This document shows positions 52,262-62,354 of a DNA stretch of 64,000 nucleotides, piece by piece. Source of the stretch: Streptomyces cinereus. Its GTDB lineage: Bacteria > Pseudomonadota > Gammaproteobacteria > Pseudomonadales > Moraxellaceae. Both the position numbers and the translations under genes were made by a program. The stretch is from the NCBI GenBank assembly GCA_014647715.1, contig BMPS01000001.1, positions 186,324-250,323 of the forward strand, given 5' to 3'. The stretch's first letter is position 1. Each line of letters starts with the position of its first letter. The notes under the pieces are model-generated. The model was not told the DNA's origin. It saw nothing but the letters and a program-made list of their open reading frames with translations, and searched no databases.

Positions 52262-55075
52262 TTATTCAGGTTTGTCGTTAAGAATTGGCGCATCGGCTTT
52301 ATCTTCTGCTTTGCCGTCTGCTGAAATCGCTTCATCATCCTCTTCAACCAAGGTTGGTACAGGTTTTGGATGCGCGCCTAAAATTGCTGGTGCATCTGGG
52401 GATTGGTCGATTTGTACTTGAGGATGCCAAGCCGGTGAAGCATCGGCATCAATACCCAAGCTACTAATCGCATCTTTGACCAAACGCGCATCAACCTCAC
52501 CTTCATCTGCCAATAGTTTGAGCGTTGCCACCACAATGTGTGCGGCATCTACTTTGAAGTAACTACGTAATTGACGGCGACTATCCGAACGACCGAAACC
52601 ATCGGTACCTAAGGTGGCATACGGACGACTGTCTGGTAAGTATGCTCGGATTTGTTCAGAGAATATGCGCATATAGTCGGTGGCGGCGACTACAATGCCT
52701 TCATGCTGCGCAAGTTGCTCAGTAACCCAAGGCGTACGCTGTTCATCTAATGGGTGTAGACGATTGTACTCGTCACATGCCATGCCCTCACGAGTGAGTT
52801 CATTAAAGCTTGTGACACTCCACACGTTGGCATTGATGTTAAATTCTTCAGCTAGAATTTGCGCGGCTTTTTCAACCTCACGTAAAATCACGCCCGAACC
52901 CAGCAATTGCACTTGTTTTGAACCATTGTCTTTGAGCAAGTACATGCCTTTTTTGATGCCTTCTTCTACCCCTGTTGGCATAGCTGGTTGCTCATAGTTT
53001 TCATTCATTAAGGTGATATAATAGAAAACCCGTTCGCCTTCACCATACATACGGCGCAGACCATCTTGTACAATCACCGCTAGCTCATAACCATAACATG
53101 GGTCATAAGTGACACAGTTTGGCACCGTATTAAATAAAATCAACTGATGACCATCTTGGTGCTGTAAGCCTTCGCCATTGAGTGTGGTACGACCTGCAGT
53201 ACCGCCAAGCAAGAACCCTTGCGCCTGCATATCGCCTGCGGCCCAAACTAAATCACCGACGCGTTGGAAACCAAACATCGAATAATAGATATAAAAAGGA
53301 ATCATCGGTAACGCATTGGTTGAATAACTGGTCGCTAACGCAATCCAAGTACTCATCGCACCCGCTTCATTAATGCCTTCTTCCAGCATGTGACCGTCTT
53401 TGGCTTCTTTGTAACCCATCAAGGCTTCATGGTCTTCAGGGGTATAATTTTGGCCCGATGCCGAGTAGATACCCAATTGGCGGAACATACCTTCAAGACC
53501 AAAAGTACGGGCTTCATCAGGCACAATCGGTACTACACGCTCTTGCAGCGCTTTATTTTTTAGCAGTGCCGCTAGCAAGCGTACAAATACCATGGTGGTA
53601 GATTGTTCTTTGCCTGCACTACCTTGTAGTAATTTATCAAAAATCTCCAATCCTGGGACATCGAGTGGAATATGACCACTACGGCGATTGGGTAAATGTC
53701 CACCTAGTGCTTGACGGCGACCTTTGAGGTATTGGATTTCAGCAGAATTTTCATCAGGACGATAAAACGGCAATTCTTCAAGCTGCGTATCGGTAAATGG
53801 CAAATCAAAACGGTCACGGAAGTATTTTAACGAATCAATTTCGAGTTTTTTGATTTGGTGGGTTTTGTTGACCGCTTGGCTTTGGTTAGATAAGCCATAA
53901 CCTTTGACGGTCTTAACCAAAATCACTGTGGGCTGACCTTTGGCTTTCATGGCTTCGCTAAATGCGGCATACACTTTCATCGGGTCGTGACCACCACGGT
54001 CTAAATTTTGGATTTCTTGGTCAGTCCAATCTTTCACCATTTCGGCAAGTTCTGGGTATTTACCAAAGAAATAATCACGGACGAATTTACCATCACGCGC
54101 TTTATACACTTGGTATTCACCATCGAGGGTCTCAAGCATACGGTGTTTGAGCGCGCCTGTATGGTCTTTGTCTAGTAGCGTATCCCATTTACCGCCCCAA
54201 ATAACTTTAATCACCCGCCAGCCTGCACCGCGAAACACGGATTCAAGCTCTTGGATAATTTTACCGTTACCACGTACCGGACCATCTAGACGCTGTAAGT
54301 TACAGTTAATCACCCAAATCAGATTTTCTAGATTCTCGCGACCGGCTAGTGAGATAGCACCTAAGCTCTCTGGCTCATCGGTTTCACCATCGCCCAAGAA
54401 TGCCCAAATCTTGCGACCTTCTTTTGGAATCAAGCCACGATTTTCAAGATATTGGTGCACATGCGCGTGATAAATCGACATGATTGGGCCTAAACCCATC
54501 GACACGGTTGGGAACTGCCAATAGTCAGGCATCAAATAAGGGTGTGGGTAGCTAGATAGCCCTTTGCCGCCTACTTCACGGCGAAAATTCGTCAGCTGCT
54601 CTTCAGTCAATCGACCTTCTAAAAATGAGCGAGCATACATCCCTGGCGAACCATGACCTTGATAATAAATCATATCACCGCCAAAGCTTTCACTCGCTGC
54701 GCGCCAAAAATGGTTAAAACCTGTTTCGTATAACGTCGCGCTTGAGGCAAACGTCGCTAAGTGACCGCCTAAGTCGTCGTCATTTTTGTTGGCACGCATC
54801 ACCATCGCCACCGCATTGTAACGAATGATAGCGCGAATTTTACGCTCTAGAGTTAAATCACCGGGATACGAGGGTTGATCTTCTACAGGAATAGTGTTGA
54901 TATAAGCGGTGTCAAGACGGTTAACGCGTAACCCTTCTTGTACCGCCTTATCATAGATGGCTTTTAGTAAAAAAGTGGCACGTTTTTTTCCCACTGACTT
55001 GATCACCGAATCAAAGGCGTCAAGCCATTCTTGGGTTTCTTGACTATCAGGGTCTTTAAAATACTGATATTGCAT
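52262..55075 (-). CDS. aceE: Pyruvate dehydrogenase E1 (homodimeric)
   Basis: A 937-residue thiamine-diphosphate enzyme that decarboxylates pyruvate and acetylates the lipoyl groups of AceF. Typical stretches: SSATLYETGFNHFWRA, GDGETDEPESLGAISLAGRENLENLIWVINCNLQRLDGPVRGN (ThDP/Mg site, split near residues 230-275), LVKTVKGYGL and QVQLLGSGVILREVEKAA. A C-terminal Asp/Glu-rich tail of about 30 residues is extra. ATG at 55075 follows AAGGAA; an upstream in-frame ATG at 55108 has no ribosome site. Confidence 0.97.
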   Translation of the reverse strand: MQYQYFKDPDSQETQEWLDAFDSVIKSVGKKRATFLLKAIYDKAVQEGLRVNRLDTAYINTIPVEDQPSYPGDLTLERKIRAIIRYNAVAMVMRANKNDDDLGGHLATFASSATLYETGFNHFWRAASESFGGDMIYYQGHGSPGMYARSFLEGRLTEEQLTNFRREVGGKGLSSYPHPYLMPDYWQFPTVSMGLGPIMSIYHAHVHQYLENRGLIPKEGRKIWAFLGDGETDEPESLGAISLAGRENLENLIWVINCNLQRLDGPVRGNGKIIQELESVFRGAGWRVIKVIWGGKWDTLLDKDHTGALKHRMLETLDGEYQVYKARDGKFVRDYFFGKYPELAEMVKDWTDQEIQNLDRGGHDPMKVYAAFSEAMKAKGQPTVILVKTVKGYGLSNQSQAVNKTHQIKKLEIDSLKYFRDRFDLPFTDTQLEELPFYRPDENSAEIQYLKGRRQALGGHLPNRRSGHIPLDVPGLEIFDKLLQGSAGKEQSTTMVFVRLLAALLKNKALQERVVPIVPDEARTFGLEGMFRQLGIYSASGQNYTPEDHEALMGYKEAKDGHMLEEGINEAGAMSTWIALATSYSTNALPMIPFYIYYSMFGFQRVGDLVWAAGDMQAQGFLLGGTAGRTTLNGEGLQHQDGHQLILFNTVPNCVTYDPCYGYELAVIVQDGLRRMYGEGERVFYYITLMNENYEQPAMPTGVEEGIKKGMYLLKDNGSKQVQLLGSGVILREVEKAAQILAEEFNINANVWSVTSFNELTREGMACDEYNRLHPLDEQRTPWVTEQLAQHEGIVVAATDYMRIFSEQIRAYLPDSRPYATLGTDGFGRSDSRRQLRSYFKVDAAHIVVATLKLLADEGEVDARLVKDAISSLGIDADASPAWHPQVQIDQSPDAPAILGAHPKPVPTLVEEDDEAISADGKAEDKADAPILNDKPE

Positions 55076-55114
55076 TTTTCGTTCCTTCTGGCAATGGCAT
55101 CCATCCATGGAAAT

Positions 55115-55135
55115 AACCTAGAATGGAGCTAGGTT
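55115..55135 (-). promoter_or_regulatory. Leader hairpin upstream of aceE
   Basis: aacctag and ctaggtt form a perfect 7-pair stem with a 7-base loop, 40 bases before the aceE start. No U tract follows. It could be an operator or an RNA leader element. No match to the Escherichia coli PdhR site was seen. Confidence 0.3.
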
Positions 55136-55355
55136 GTAAACGACTCAAAGTATTCAACTATTAGACACAAAACATTGTTATAAATAGCGATAGCAATATT
55201 TTACATGAAAAAAATATTTATGTATTTTCGCTAATTTTTAATAGGTATTTAGCTATGAAATAAAGGTGAAAAAGACAACTGTTTTTTCTGACCGCATAGT
55301 AAATTTATCGATACAATAAAGCAATAAAAGCGTTAAGTCGCTTGACAGTCAACCA

Positions 55356-56051
55356 TCAACACTTATCAACCGCTTTATGATAAGCTGGGCGAGCTTGGCA
55401 TTTTTTTAGCCAATTGTGAATATTGGCGTATTTTGCCTCTAAACTATGGGTTTCTTGCATGGCGTTTATGGCAAATTCAAGCTGTATATCAGCGCCGCTA
55501 AATTGGTTGCCAGCAAGCCATTCATTATTTCCCAAATGCTTATCTAGCATTTTGAGCTGTTCGGTTAATGAATGATTCAGGTAAGATTTGTCTATCCCTG
55601 ATTTGAGTAATTTTGCCACTTGCTTGATACCTATCGGTGATTTTTTTATCATGGTAGCAAATATTAGTCGGATAATAAGTAAGGGCATCAACGAGCTTTC
55701 GGTAAAATGCAGCCAATATCGATACTGCTCATACGCCTCACTGCCATAATCTGGGCGAAATTTTTTATTCAGCACCAGTTGTGAGATTGGCTGTGCATCT
55801 TGCGGGTCGCTTAACTGGTCATAGTTATCAATCAAATACTCAATGATATTGGCAGATTCAATCAGCGTTTTTCCATTATCTTGCAGGATAGGTGCCTTAC
55901 CCATCGGGTGAATTTTTTGCAAAGACTTGGGCGCCAAACCATGATGGCGTTCGTACTTGGTCAACTGATAAGGCAGTTCTAATTCTTCTAATAGCCAAAG
56001 AATTCGAAACGAACGTGATTTTTCAAGGTGATGTAGATGCAGTTTTGACAT
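55356..56051 (-). CDS. Glutathione S-transferase family protein
   Basis: A 231-residue two-domain protein. The N-terminal thioredoxin-like domain has LHHLEKSRSFRILWLLEELELPYQL and the cis-Pro/SNAIL-type KAPILQDNGKTLIESANIIEYLID stretch; the C-terminal helical domain has NEWLAGNQFSGADIQLEFAINAM. The catalytic residue at the first helix is Ser-like (EKSRSFR), as in beta/other bacterial GSTs that use Ser. Likely detoxification of electrophiles. It lies between aceE and gyrA as a separate minus-strand unit. Confidence 0.88.
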   Translation of the reverse strand: MSKLHLHHLEKSRSFRILWLLEELELPYQLTKYERHHGLAPKSLQKIHPMGKAPILQDNGKTLIESANIIEYLIDNYDQLSDPQDAQPISQLVLNKKFRPDYGSEAYEQYRYWLHFTESSLMPLLIIRLIFATMIKKSPIGIKQVAKLLKSGIDKSYLNHSLTEQLKMLDKHLGNNEWLAGNQFSGADIQLEFAINAMQETHSLEAKYANIHNWLKKCQARPAYHKAVDKC

Positions 56052-56155
56052 AGGTATACTCGTCTTTTAATGTAATAGGATTGTTGGAACAAAGTAACTT
56101 TAAATTTTATAAGGCTTTAAACTTGCTGGCTGTTGCGAAATTGTAGAATTCAGCG

Positions 56156-56190
56156 AAAAAAAACCAGCTTATTGATTGATAAGCTGGTTT
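56156..56190 (-). terminator. Rho-independent terminator of gyrA
   Basis: On the minus strand, a perfect 12-pair stem (56161-56172 with 56179-56190), 6-base loop and a U tract of eight (A run 56156-56163 partly in the stem). It lies 20 bases after the gyrA stop. Confidence 0.88.
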
Positions 56191-56209
56191 GATAAAGCGA
56201 GGTTATAAA

Positions 56210-59023
56210 TTAGTCATCTAGCTGTTGTGCATCGGCTTCTAGTAAACCATCTTGCCGCAGCGCCTCAGACAACTCGATGTCTTGCAAATCCGCACTGTCT
56301 TGTAAATCAGCGCTATCTTGCGCGATATTGTCAGCCAATTCTGACGCTACAATATCTTCGTCCAGTTCGTCTTCGCTACCGCCTTCAACCAAAGCAATAG
56401 ATACCAATGATTCATCTTGTGAAATACGAATCAGGGTGACGCCTTGCGCATTACGACCTGTTTGCGCGATTTGTCCGACAGATGTACGCACCAGCGTGCC
56501 TGCATCAGAAATCAGCACAATATCATCAGCATCGGTTACCGCTAACGCCTGCACCAGCTCGCCATTACGCGCCGTGGTTTTGATGGCAATCATGCCTTTA
56601 CCACCCCGACCTTTCACAGGGAAATCAGAGACAGGTGTGCGTTTGCCAAAGCCCCGCTCACAAGCACATAAAATCTCGCCTTGCTGTGGGGCAACAACCA
56701 ACGACACCACACGGCTAACCGCAACGACACTGTCATTGTCTTGGTCATCGTGACTATCGTCTTCAAGCTCGGTGTCCTCGTCTTCCATACCTTGATTGGC
56801 CAGTAACGTCACCCGCATACCGCGTACCCCTTTTGCGGTACGACCCATCGCACGGATTTTACTTTCATTAAAGCGAATGGCTTTACCTTCATTGGAGAAT
56901 AACATGATGTCTTGCTCGCCATCGGTAATGGCAACGCCAATCAAGTTATCGCCGTCGTTGAGTTCAACAGCGCGAAGTCCGTTGGCGCGAAGATTTTTAA
57001 ATTGTGATAATTGGACGCGTTTTACCATACCCGATGCGGTTGCAAAGAACACATAGCTATTGTCATTTTGCTTGTCATCTTCGGTCACGGGTAAGATGGC
57101 GGTGACTTTTTCATCGGCATCGAGCGCAATCAGATTGACCATCGGACGGCCACGCGAACCACGGCTGGCAATAGGCACTTCAAACACTTGCAACCCAAAC
57201 ACACGACCCCGATCGGTAAAAATCATCACATTGTTGTGTGTCGATGTGACCACCATATGGTCAATGACATCATCTGCCTTCATGGCAGTGGCTGACTTGC
57301 CTTTACCACCGCGTTTTTGGGCGATATAGTCGCTAATAGGCTGGGTTTTGGCATAACCCGTGCGTGAAACAGTCAACACAACGGTTTGTTCAGGAATCAA
57401 ATCTGCACGGCTAAAGTCACTGCGACTATCGACGATTTGGGTTTTGCGTGCATCGCCAAAGTCATCACGGATTTGGATTAATTCGTCTTTGATTACTTGC
57501 ATTAATTGGTCAAAGTTATCCAAAATGCTTTGTAATTGCGCAATGAGTGCCAAGATTTCTTTGAATTCTTGCTGTAGCTTGTCTTGCTCTAGCCCTGTTA
57601 AACGGTGCAGCTGCATATCTAAAATAGCATTGACTTGGTCAGGCGATAGACGATAATGTTGGTTGTCATCAATCAGTCCATAGGGGGCGTTTAGGTCTTC
57701 GCCTTCAATCACATCAGGGCGAATCGAATGACTGCCTGCTGCCTCTAGCATAGCAATCACGCCACCTGACTGCCAAACATTGCTAAGTAGGTTATCGCGG
57801 GCTTCTTGGCGGTTTGCCGATGCCTTGATAGTCTCAATAATGCGATCAATATTGGCAAGGGCAATGGTAAGCCCTTCAAGCAAATGGCCACGCGCCTGCG
57901 CTTTTTTGAGTTCAAAAATAGTACGGCGAGTGACAACTTCTTGGCGGTGACGCACAAAGGCGGCAATTAAATCACGCAACGTCATGATTTTAGGTTGACC
58001 TTCATCTAAGGCAACCATGTTAATGCTAAAACTTGATTCTAACGGCGTTTGGATAAATAGATTGTTAACGATGACTTCCGCGTTTTCACCACGTCTTAAG
58101 TCAATGGCGATACGCATGCCGTCTTTATCTGACTCATCGCGAATCTCGCTAATGCCCTCAAGTTTTTTATCGCGTACCAATTCTGCGATTTTTTCAATCA
58201 GTTTTGCTTTATTGGTTTGAAACGGAATCTCGGTAAACACAATGCGCTCACGTTCTTTATTGGCGCCCGTTTCACTCATCGGTTCGATGTGATATTTGCC
58301 GCGCAAATGCAAGCGACCTTTACCGGTGCGATAAGCATCGACAATGCCTGAGCGACCATAAATAATACCGCCTGTTGGGAAATCAGGACCGGTGATATGC
58401 TGCATAAGCATTTCACCCGAGATGTGCGGATCATCGGCATAGGCCAAACAGGCATTAATCACTTCGGTCAGATTATGTGGCGCCATATTGGTCGCCATAC
58501 CCACCGCAATCCCTGTGGCACCATTGACGAGTAAATTTGGAATACGGGCTGGCATGACGCTTGGCATTTGCTCAGAGCCATCATAGTTTGGCTCCCAATC
58601 CACAGTGTCTTTATCCAAATCACCCAGCATTTGGTGAGTGAGTTTTTGCATGCGCACTTCGGTATAACGCATCGCTGCGGCAGGGTCATCATCCACTGAG
58701 CCAAAATTACCTTGACCATCGATGAGCATATAGCGCATTGAAAACGGCTGCGCCAAACGTACAATCGCGTCATACACTGCGGTATCGCCATGCGGGTGGT
58801 ATTTACCGATAACATCACCGACCACACGCGCCGATTTTTTGTAAGGTTTGTTAAAGTCGTTTGATAATTCATGCATCGCGTATAACACACGGCGATGGAC
58901 AGGTTTCAGCCCATCACGCACATCAGGTAAAGCACGGGAGACAATTACGCTCATGGCATAGTCGAGATAAGATTGTTTTAATTCATCGACGATGCCAATG
59001 GGGCTAACGGAATCGGTGGACAT
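56210..59023 (-). CDS. gyrA: DNA gyrase subunit A
   Basis: A 937-residue type II topoisomerase subunit that breaks and rejoins [24 protein letters not shown] and the catalytic Tyr in [11 protein letters not shown] are present. The quinolone-determining region reads [12 protein letters not shown], with Thr81 and Asp85 at the positions of Escherichia coli Ser83 and Asp87; Thr is the wild-type state in Moraxella catarrhalis. The C-terminal beta-pinwheel has the GyrA box region [10 protein letters not shown]. Internal acidic insert ([15 protein letters not shown]) and an acidic tail are extra. ATG at 59023 follows AGGAG. Confidence 0.97.
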   Translation of the reverse strand: MSTDSVSPIGIVDELKQSYLDYAMSVIVSRALPDVRDGLKPVHRRVLYAMHELSNDFNKPYKKSARVVGDVIGKYHPHGDTAVYDAIVRLAQPFSMRYMLIDGQGNFGSVDDDPAAAMRYTEVRMQKLTHQMLGDLDKDTVDWEPNYDGSEQMPSVMPARIPNLLVNGATGIAVGMATNMAPHNLTEVINACLAYADDPHISGEMLMQHITGPDFPTGGIIYGRSGIVDAYRTGKGRLHLRGKYHIEPMSETGANKERERIVFTEIPFQTNKAKLIEKIAELVRDKKLEGISEIRDESDKDGMRIAIDLRRGENAEVIVNNLFIQTPLESSFSINMVALDEGQPKIMTLRDLIAAFVRHRQEVVTRRTIFELKKAQARGHLLEGLTIALANIDRIIETIKASANRQEARDNLLSNVWQSGGVIAMLEAAGSHSIRPDVIEGEDLNAPYGLIDDNQHYRLSPDQVNAILDMQLHRLTGLEQDKLQQEFKEILALIAQLQSILDNFDQLMQVIKDELIQIRDDFGDARKTQIVDSRSDFSRADLIPEQTVVLTVSRTGYAKTQPISDYIAQKRGGKGKSATAMKADDVIDHMVVTSTHNNVMIFTDRGRVFGLQVFEVPIASRGSRGRPMVNLIALDADEKVTAILPVTEDDKQNDNSYVFFATASGMVKRVQLSQFKNLRANGLRAVELNDGDNLIGVAITDGEQDIMLFSNEGKAIRFNESKIRAMGRTAKGVRGMRVTLLANQGMEDEDTELEDDSHDDQDNDSVVAVSRVVSLVVAPQQGEILCACERGFGKRTPVSDFPVKGRGGKGMIAIKTTARNGELVQALAVTDADDIVLISDAGTLVRTSVGQIAQTGRNAQGVTLIRISQDESLVSIALVEGGSEDELDEDIVASELADNIAQDSADLQDSADLQDIELSEALRQDGLLEADAQQLDD

Positions 59024-59219
59024 GCACGCTCCTTTTATCAAGCTACTTAAATATATGAGTCATCTTATTTATTTTACTTTTCAAGGCGATGCCTAAGTTA
59101 ACAACAATGTGTTTAAAAGCAATGCGCAATTTTGACCAAAAGTTGCAAAAAACCCCAATCAAAAACTTTGGAAAAGTAACACAGATGACGTTATATTTTT
59201 AGGATAGTAAAAATGAATA

Positions 59220-59228
59220 ATTATAGCA
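59220..59228 (-). promoter_or_regulatory. Candidate extended -10 promoter of gyrA
   Basis: On the minus strand this reads TGCTATAAT, identical to the extended -10 upstream of the CysB-like gene. No good -35 is seen, as is allowed for extended -10 promoters. The leader to the gyrA ATG would be about 190 bases. Confidence 0.45.
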
Positions 59229-59389
59229 TAAAACGCATGATTTAGCAGTTAACTCACCGCCAAATGTCGACCGTAATATCAAAATATCATGCTTTGACGG
59301 GTGTTATTTTACCCCATGGTAAACTGCCCAAACTTTACCAGCTATCTTAATCAACTATTGTAATAATCTATAAAATAAACTGTTTAATG

Positions 59390-59417
59390 ACAAAGCCTGT
59401 TGATAAACAGGCTTTGT
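59390..59417 (-). terminator. Strong hairpin after the lipoprotein hydrolase gene, possible terminator
   Basis: A perfect 12-pair stem (59390-59401 with 59406-59417) and a 4-base loop, 48 bases after the hydrolase stop. The U tract is weak (CATTAAA), so termination may be partial or depend on other factors. Confidence 0.5.
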
Positions 59418-59465
59418 TAAATTGGAATCAGTTATGTGCGTATATGTTTAGTAGATATGGCAAAT

Positions 59466-61130
59466 TTAGAACTGGCTAAACAATGTCTGTGCCACACCCA
59501 TACAATACGGCGTGACTAAACCATGATATTGCATAGCGACAGCTTGTGATGGATTGCCCCCGTTGGCGGTCGCAATCGCTGCAATATTTTGCACTTTGCT
59601 AGCGAATCCTGCTTGCATTTTTTCTGATTGAGACTGGATGCTATTATTGTTGACGGTATCAAAACCTAACGTTTGATAAACTGGTTTTTGACGCACTGCG
59701 CGATTGGTGACATCGATATCAATCATTCCCAACTTGGTTGCGCTAGTTTTATTAGCGTCAGTGTCCCATAGCGTTTTCATTAAACTAGTATTGACGTCAA
59801 AGAACACCATCGGATCTTGGTTACCACCACACATAATGACAGGCATTGTGGGTAAATAGCCACGCAAGTCATTGGCTTTTAACGCTTTACGTAATGGATG
59901 TTCAGGCAGTGTGGCAGGCACTGGGCTATAGTTGGTATAACCTTGTAAATAAGGCACTGCCCAATCGACATTTTTTTGGGCATCCGCCAAGTATCCTAAT
60001 CGGTAGTCATTTTTGACTAAATACTGCGTCGTATCAAAACCAAAACTAAATGCTGGGTCAGACGGTGATAACGCATCGAGCGTTGAATTGCCGGTGGGCG
60101 CTTTTTGAAACATCGCTGAGGCAGGCAACTTACCACTTAAAATGAGCTGCATATCAGTCATGCTAGTGCTAGGTAGTAGCGAGGGGATTTCATCGGCATT
60201 GGCTGGCGCGAACATGTCACTGGGTTTGGCATAAATATTGCCATACTGCTCTTGATAGTTGCGAGCCATCAGCGGGGCAAAAAACGTCGCACCGAGCATG
60301 ACTTTGCCACCAAATACCACATCACCGAAGGCTTCCATGGCATAGGGTCCAGAAATTGGCAGTGCTGCTGTCACAGGTTCTTTAAGCGTTTCAAGATAGC
60401 GCGTGGTTGCCATGGTGACATAGCCACCTTGAGAATAACCTGTGATAAACAATTTACCATTGTCAGCGACATTGGTTGCACTGCCGGTGCGGCGTACCAC
60501 TTCCCTGCCTGCTTTTAACGCATCTGCCATCTCGTGTGACTGCTGCTGGGCATTGAGGTACGGATGATAAGCTAGGCTTGATTTGTCATAACCTGCATAA
60601 TTGGGTGAGACAACCACATAGCCTTGCCCTGCAAACAGAGCCGCTAACAATGTCGCGGCTGGTCCTGCTTCATTGTTGGCATTACCCACTTCTGCAAAAT
60701 TATAGGCTTTGGTCGTTGCCGTACCGTGGGCATTGAGCACAATGGGTCGATTGCCACTACAGCTTGCATCCGTGCCTGTTGGAATAAACACAGCACCCGT
60801 CGCATCGGTCTTATTACCTTTGACATCAACGGTATCATATTGCATGTATTCAACACGCACACCGCACTTGGGCGTGGCTGCAACTTTGCTAAAATCGGGA
60901 TCTGTGGTATTAAATAACTGGGTTAAGGCGCTGGCGGTGAGATTTTTGGTCGTTAATGGATCTTTGATTAAATTACCTGTGGGCAGTGAAGCAACGCCTG
61001 TTTTGGCAGGTGGCGTTGTCGCGGAATCATTATCGCTACCACAAGCGGCTAAAGTTGTGGCCAACCACACCGAGATAAAAATTTTGGTTAGGCTAAAAGT
61101 AGGTTGAGTTAAATCAGACTGACGGTACAT
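59466..61130 (-). CDS. Secreted lipoprotein alpha/beta hydrolase (lipase/prolyl oligopeptidase-like)
   Basis: A 554-residue exported hydrolase. The signal peptide ends in LAAC, so Cys30 is lipidated. The alpha/beta-hydrolase fold has the nucleophile elbow GYS233QGGY, an oxyanion-type turn near NAHGTATT, an acid in CGGNQDPMVFF and a His in QYHGLVTPYC near the C terminus. It resembles bacterial secreted lipases and the S9-like esterases rather than Lip/Lif lipases, and no foldase gene is nearby. Moraxella are strongly lipolytic on fatty substrates, so a triglyceride or ester substrate is likely. Ribosome site AAGGAG is perfect. Confidence 0.85.
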   Translation of the reverse strand: MYRQSDLTQPTFSLTKIFISVWLATTLAACGSDNDSATTPPAKTGVASLPTGNLIKDPLTTKNLTASALTQLFNTTDPDFSKVAATPKCGVRVEYMQYDTVDVKGNKTDATGAVFIPTGTDASCSGNRPIVLNAHGTATTKAYNFAEVGNANNEAGPAATLLAALFAGQGYVVVSPNYAGYDKSSLAYHPYLNAQQQSHEMADALKAGREVVRRTGSATNVADNGKLFITGYSQGGYVTMATTRYLETLKEPVTAALPISGPYAMEAFGDVVFGGKVMLGATFFAPLMARNYQEQYGNIYAKPSDMFAPANADEIPSLLPSTSMTDMQLILSGKLPASAMFQKAPTGNSTLDALSPSDPAFSFGFDTTQYLVKNDYRLGYLADAQKNVDWAVPYLQGYTNYSPVPATLPEHPLRKALKANDLRGYLPTMPVIMCGGNQDPMVFFDVNTSLMKTLWDTDANKTSATKLGMIDIDVTNRAVRQKPVYQTLGFDTVNNNSIQSQSEKMQAGFASKVQNIAAIATANGGNPSQAVAMQYHGLVTPYCMGVAQTLFSQF

Positions 61131-61190
61131 CTCATACTCCTTATGAGGAAATTAATGGTTCATATCCTTGAACAACGCATCATGTTACCC

Positions 61191-61228
61191 AAAAAAAACG
61201 GGCATGAAGGCGATACACTCATCATGCC
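61191..61228 (-). terminator. Rho-independent terminator of pssA
   Basis: On the minus strand, tcatgcc-type 7-pair stem ggcatga/tcatgcc (61201-61207, 61222-61228) with a 14-base loop is followed by an eight-U tract (A run 61191-61198). It lies about 70 bases after the pssA stop. Confidence 0.7.
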
Positions 61229-61298
61229 AGTTTTTGTACTATTTGAACATCCGTTTATGAAAAAATTTGCTACTGAAACAAAAAAACCTAAAGTAGCG

Positions 61299-62225
61299 CT
61301 AAACAGGTTTGCGTTTAAACTTACTCCAAACCGCAGTTACTGGGCCCGATAAGGCGTAAATCACGCTAATCGCGAGCAATCCTGCAGGAATATTATAGAG
61401 CACGATACCGAGCGCAAACACAATCAAAATCAATGCCACAAACGGGACACGCTTTTTATCAAACTCTTTAAAGCTATAGTATTTTAAATTACTGACCATC
61501 AAAAAGCCGGCAATGACCACCCAAACGGCTGCCAAGATTTGAAAAGCGGGACTGGTCGCCGGCAATTCAACTTGCCAATCCATATGCACCATCACAAACG
61601 TCGTGACTAAAATAGCGGCTAACGGACTTGCTACCCCGACAAAGTATTTTTTATCAACGACACCAATTTGTACATTAAAACGCGCCAGTCTCAGCGCCGC
61701 ACAGGCAGCATAGACAAAGGCGCAAGCGATACCTATACGCCCCAACGGCTCTAACGCATAATGATAAATCAATAACGCAGGCGCAAGTCCAAACGCGATG
61801 CAGTCGGCTAGCGAGTCTAGCTGCTCGCCAAAGGGACTTTGTGCATTGAACAGCCTTGCCGCCCGACCATCTAACCCATCTAGCAATGCCGAGATAAAAA
61901 TCGCCACACAGGCACGCATATAATGCCCTTCCCCCAACGCACTTTGGGTAATCGAATAAAATGCCGCAAGCAGTGACAATAGCGTAAATGAATTGGGAAT
62001 TAAATAAACGCCTTTTTGCGCAATCGTTTTGTCAGCGACACGCGCATTTTCAATGACTTCAAAGGTGAGCCCATCATAGTCATCGGTTTCTGCCAATTCA
62101 CGGTTACGCTGATGCTCAAGCTGAATTGGATTGATATCCTGAGCCGGTGGCGGCTGTTGCAGCTCTTGTAATGCGTCGATGGGCGTCTTGATAAGGGTTG
62201 GTTGGTTATTATTATCGTTATTCAT
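61299..62225 (-). CDS. pssA: CDP-diacylglycerol-serine O-phosphatidyltransferase
   Basis: A 308-residue membrane enzyme that makes phosphatidylserine, the precursor of phosphatidylethanolamine. The CDP-alcohol phosphotransferase motif is complete: DGLDGRAARLFNAQSPFGEQLDSLAD. About seven or eight membrane spans follow a polar N-terminal extension of some 70 residues. It is of the archaeal/Bacillus-type (type II) PssA rather than the Escherichia coli soluble form. It precedes rlmJ's end by 129 bases. Confidence 0.93.
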   Translation of the reverse strand: MNNDNNNQPTLIKTPIDALQELQQPPPAQDINPIQLEHQRNRELAETDDYDGLTFEVIENARVADKTIAQKGVYLIPNSFTLLSLLAAFYSITQSALGEGHYMRACVAIFISALLDGLDGRAARLFNAQSPFGEQLDSLADCIAFGLAPALLIYHYALEPLGRIGIACAFVYAACAALRLARFNVQIGVVDKKYFVGVASPLAAILVTTFVMVHMDWQVELPATSPAFQILAAVWVVIAGFLMVSNLKYYSFKEFDKKRVPFVALILIVFALGIVLYNIPAGLLAISVIYALSGPVTAVWSKFKRKPV

Positions 62226-62314
62226 TGATTATCCTTGCAGGTTGTCTCTTGCAGGTCGTCTATAATAAATCGTCTGTCGCTAGGTGCATCGAGCTCGGTA
62301 ACAAATTCCGAAAT

Positions 62315-62346
62315 TTGGCGGGTTGTGTGACCGCTTAACCCGCCAA
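62315..62346 (-). terminator. Hairpin after rlmJ, possible terminator
   Basis: A perfect 10-pair stem (ttggcgggtt with its complement, 62315-62324 and 62337-62346), 12-base loop, 8 bases after the rlmJ stop. Only ATTT follows on the minus strand, so intrinsic termination is uncertain. Confidence 0.5.
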
Positions 62347-62354
62347 GTGTGACA

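Larger units (their letters stand above)
59042..59465. other. Intergenic region upstream of gyrA and downstream of the lipoprotein hydrolase
   Basis: 424 A+T-rich bases with no gene. Contents: an extended -10 element for gyrA (59220-59228), a 7-pair inverted repeat tggtaaa/tttacca (59317-59323, 59334-59340) and a strong hairpin (59390-59417). Confidence 0.6.

Noticed and set aside
56210-59023. Thr at the quinolone-resistance position 83 (Escherichia coli numbering) of GyrA
   Set aside because: Thr is the natural residue at this position in Moraxella catarrhalis and the Asp at position 87 is intact, so it is not evidence of resistance.
61143-61298. A possible small + strand gene between the hydrolase and pssA genes
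   Set aside because: It would run through the pssA terminator and into pssA on the opposite strand; no ribosome site fits and the peptide has no recognisable features.
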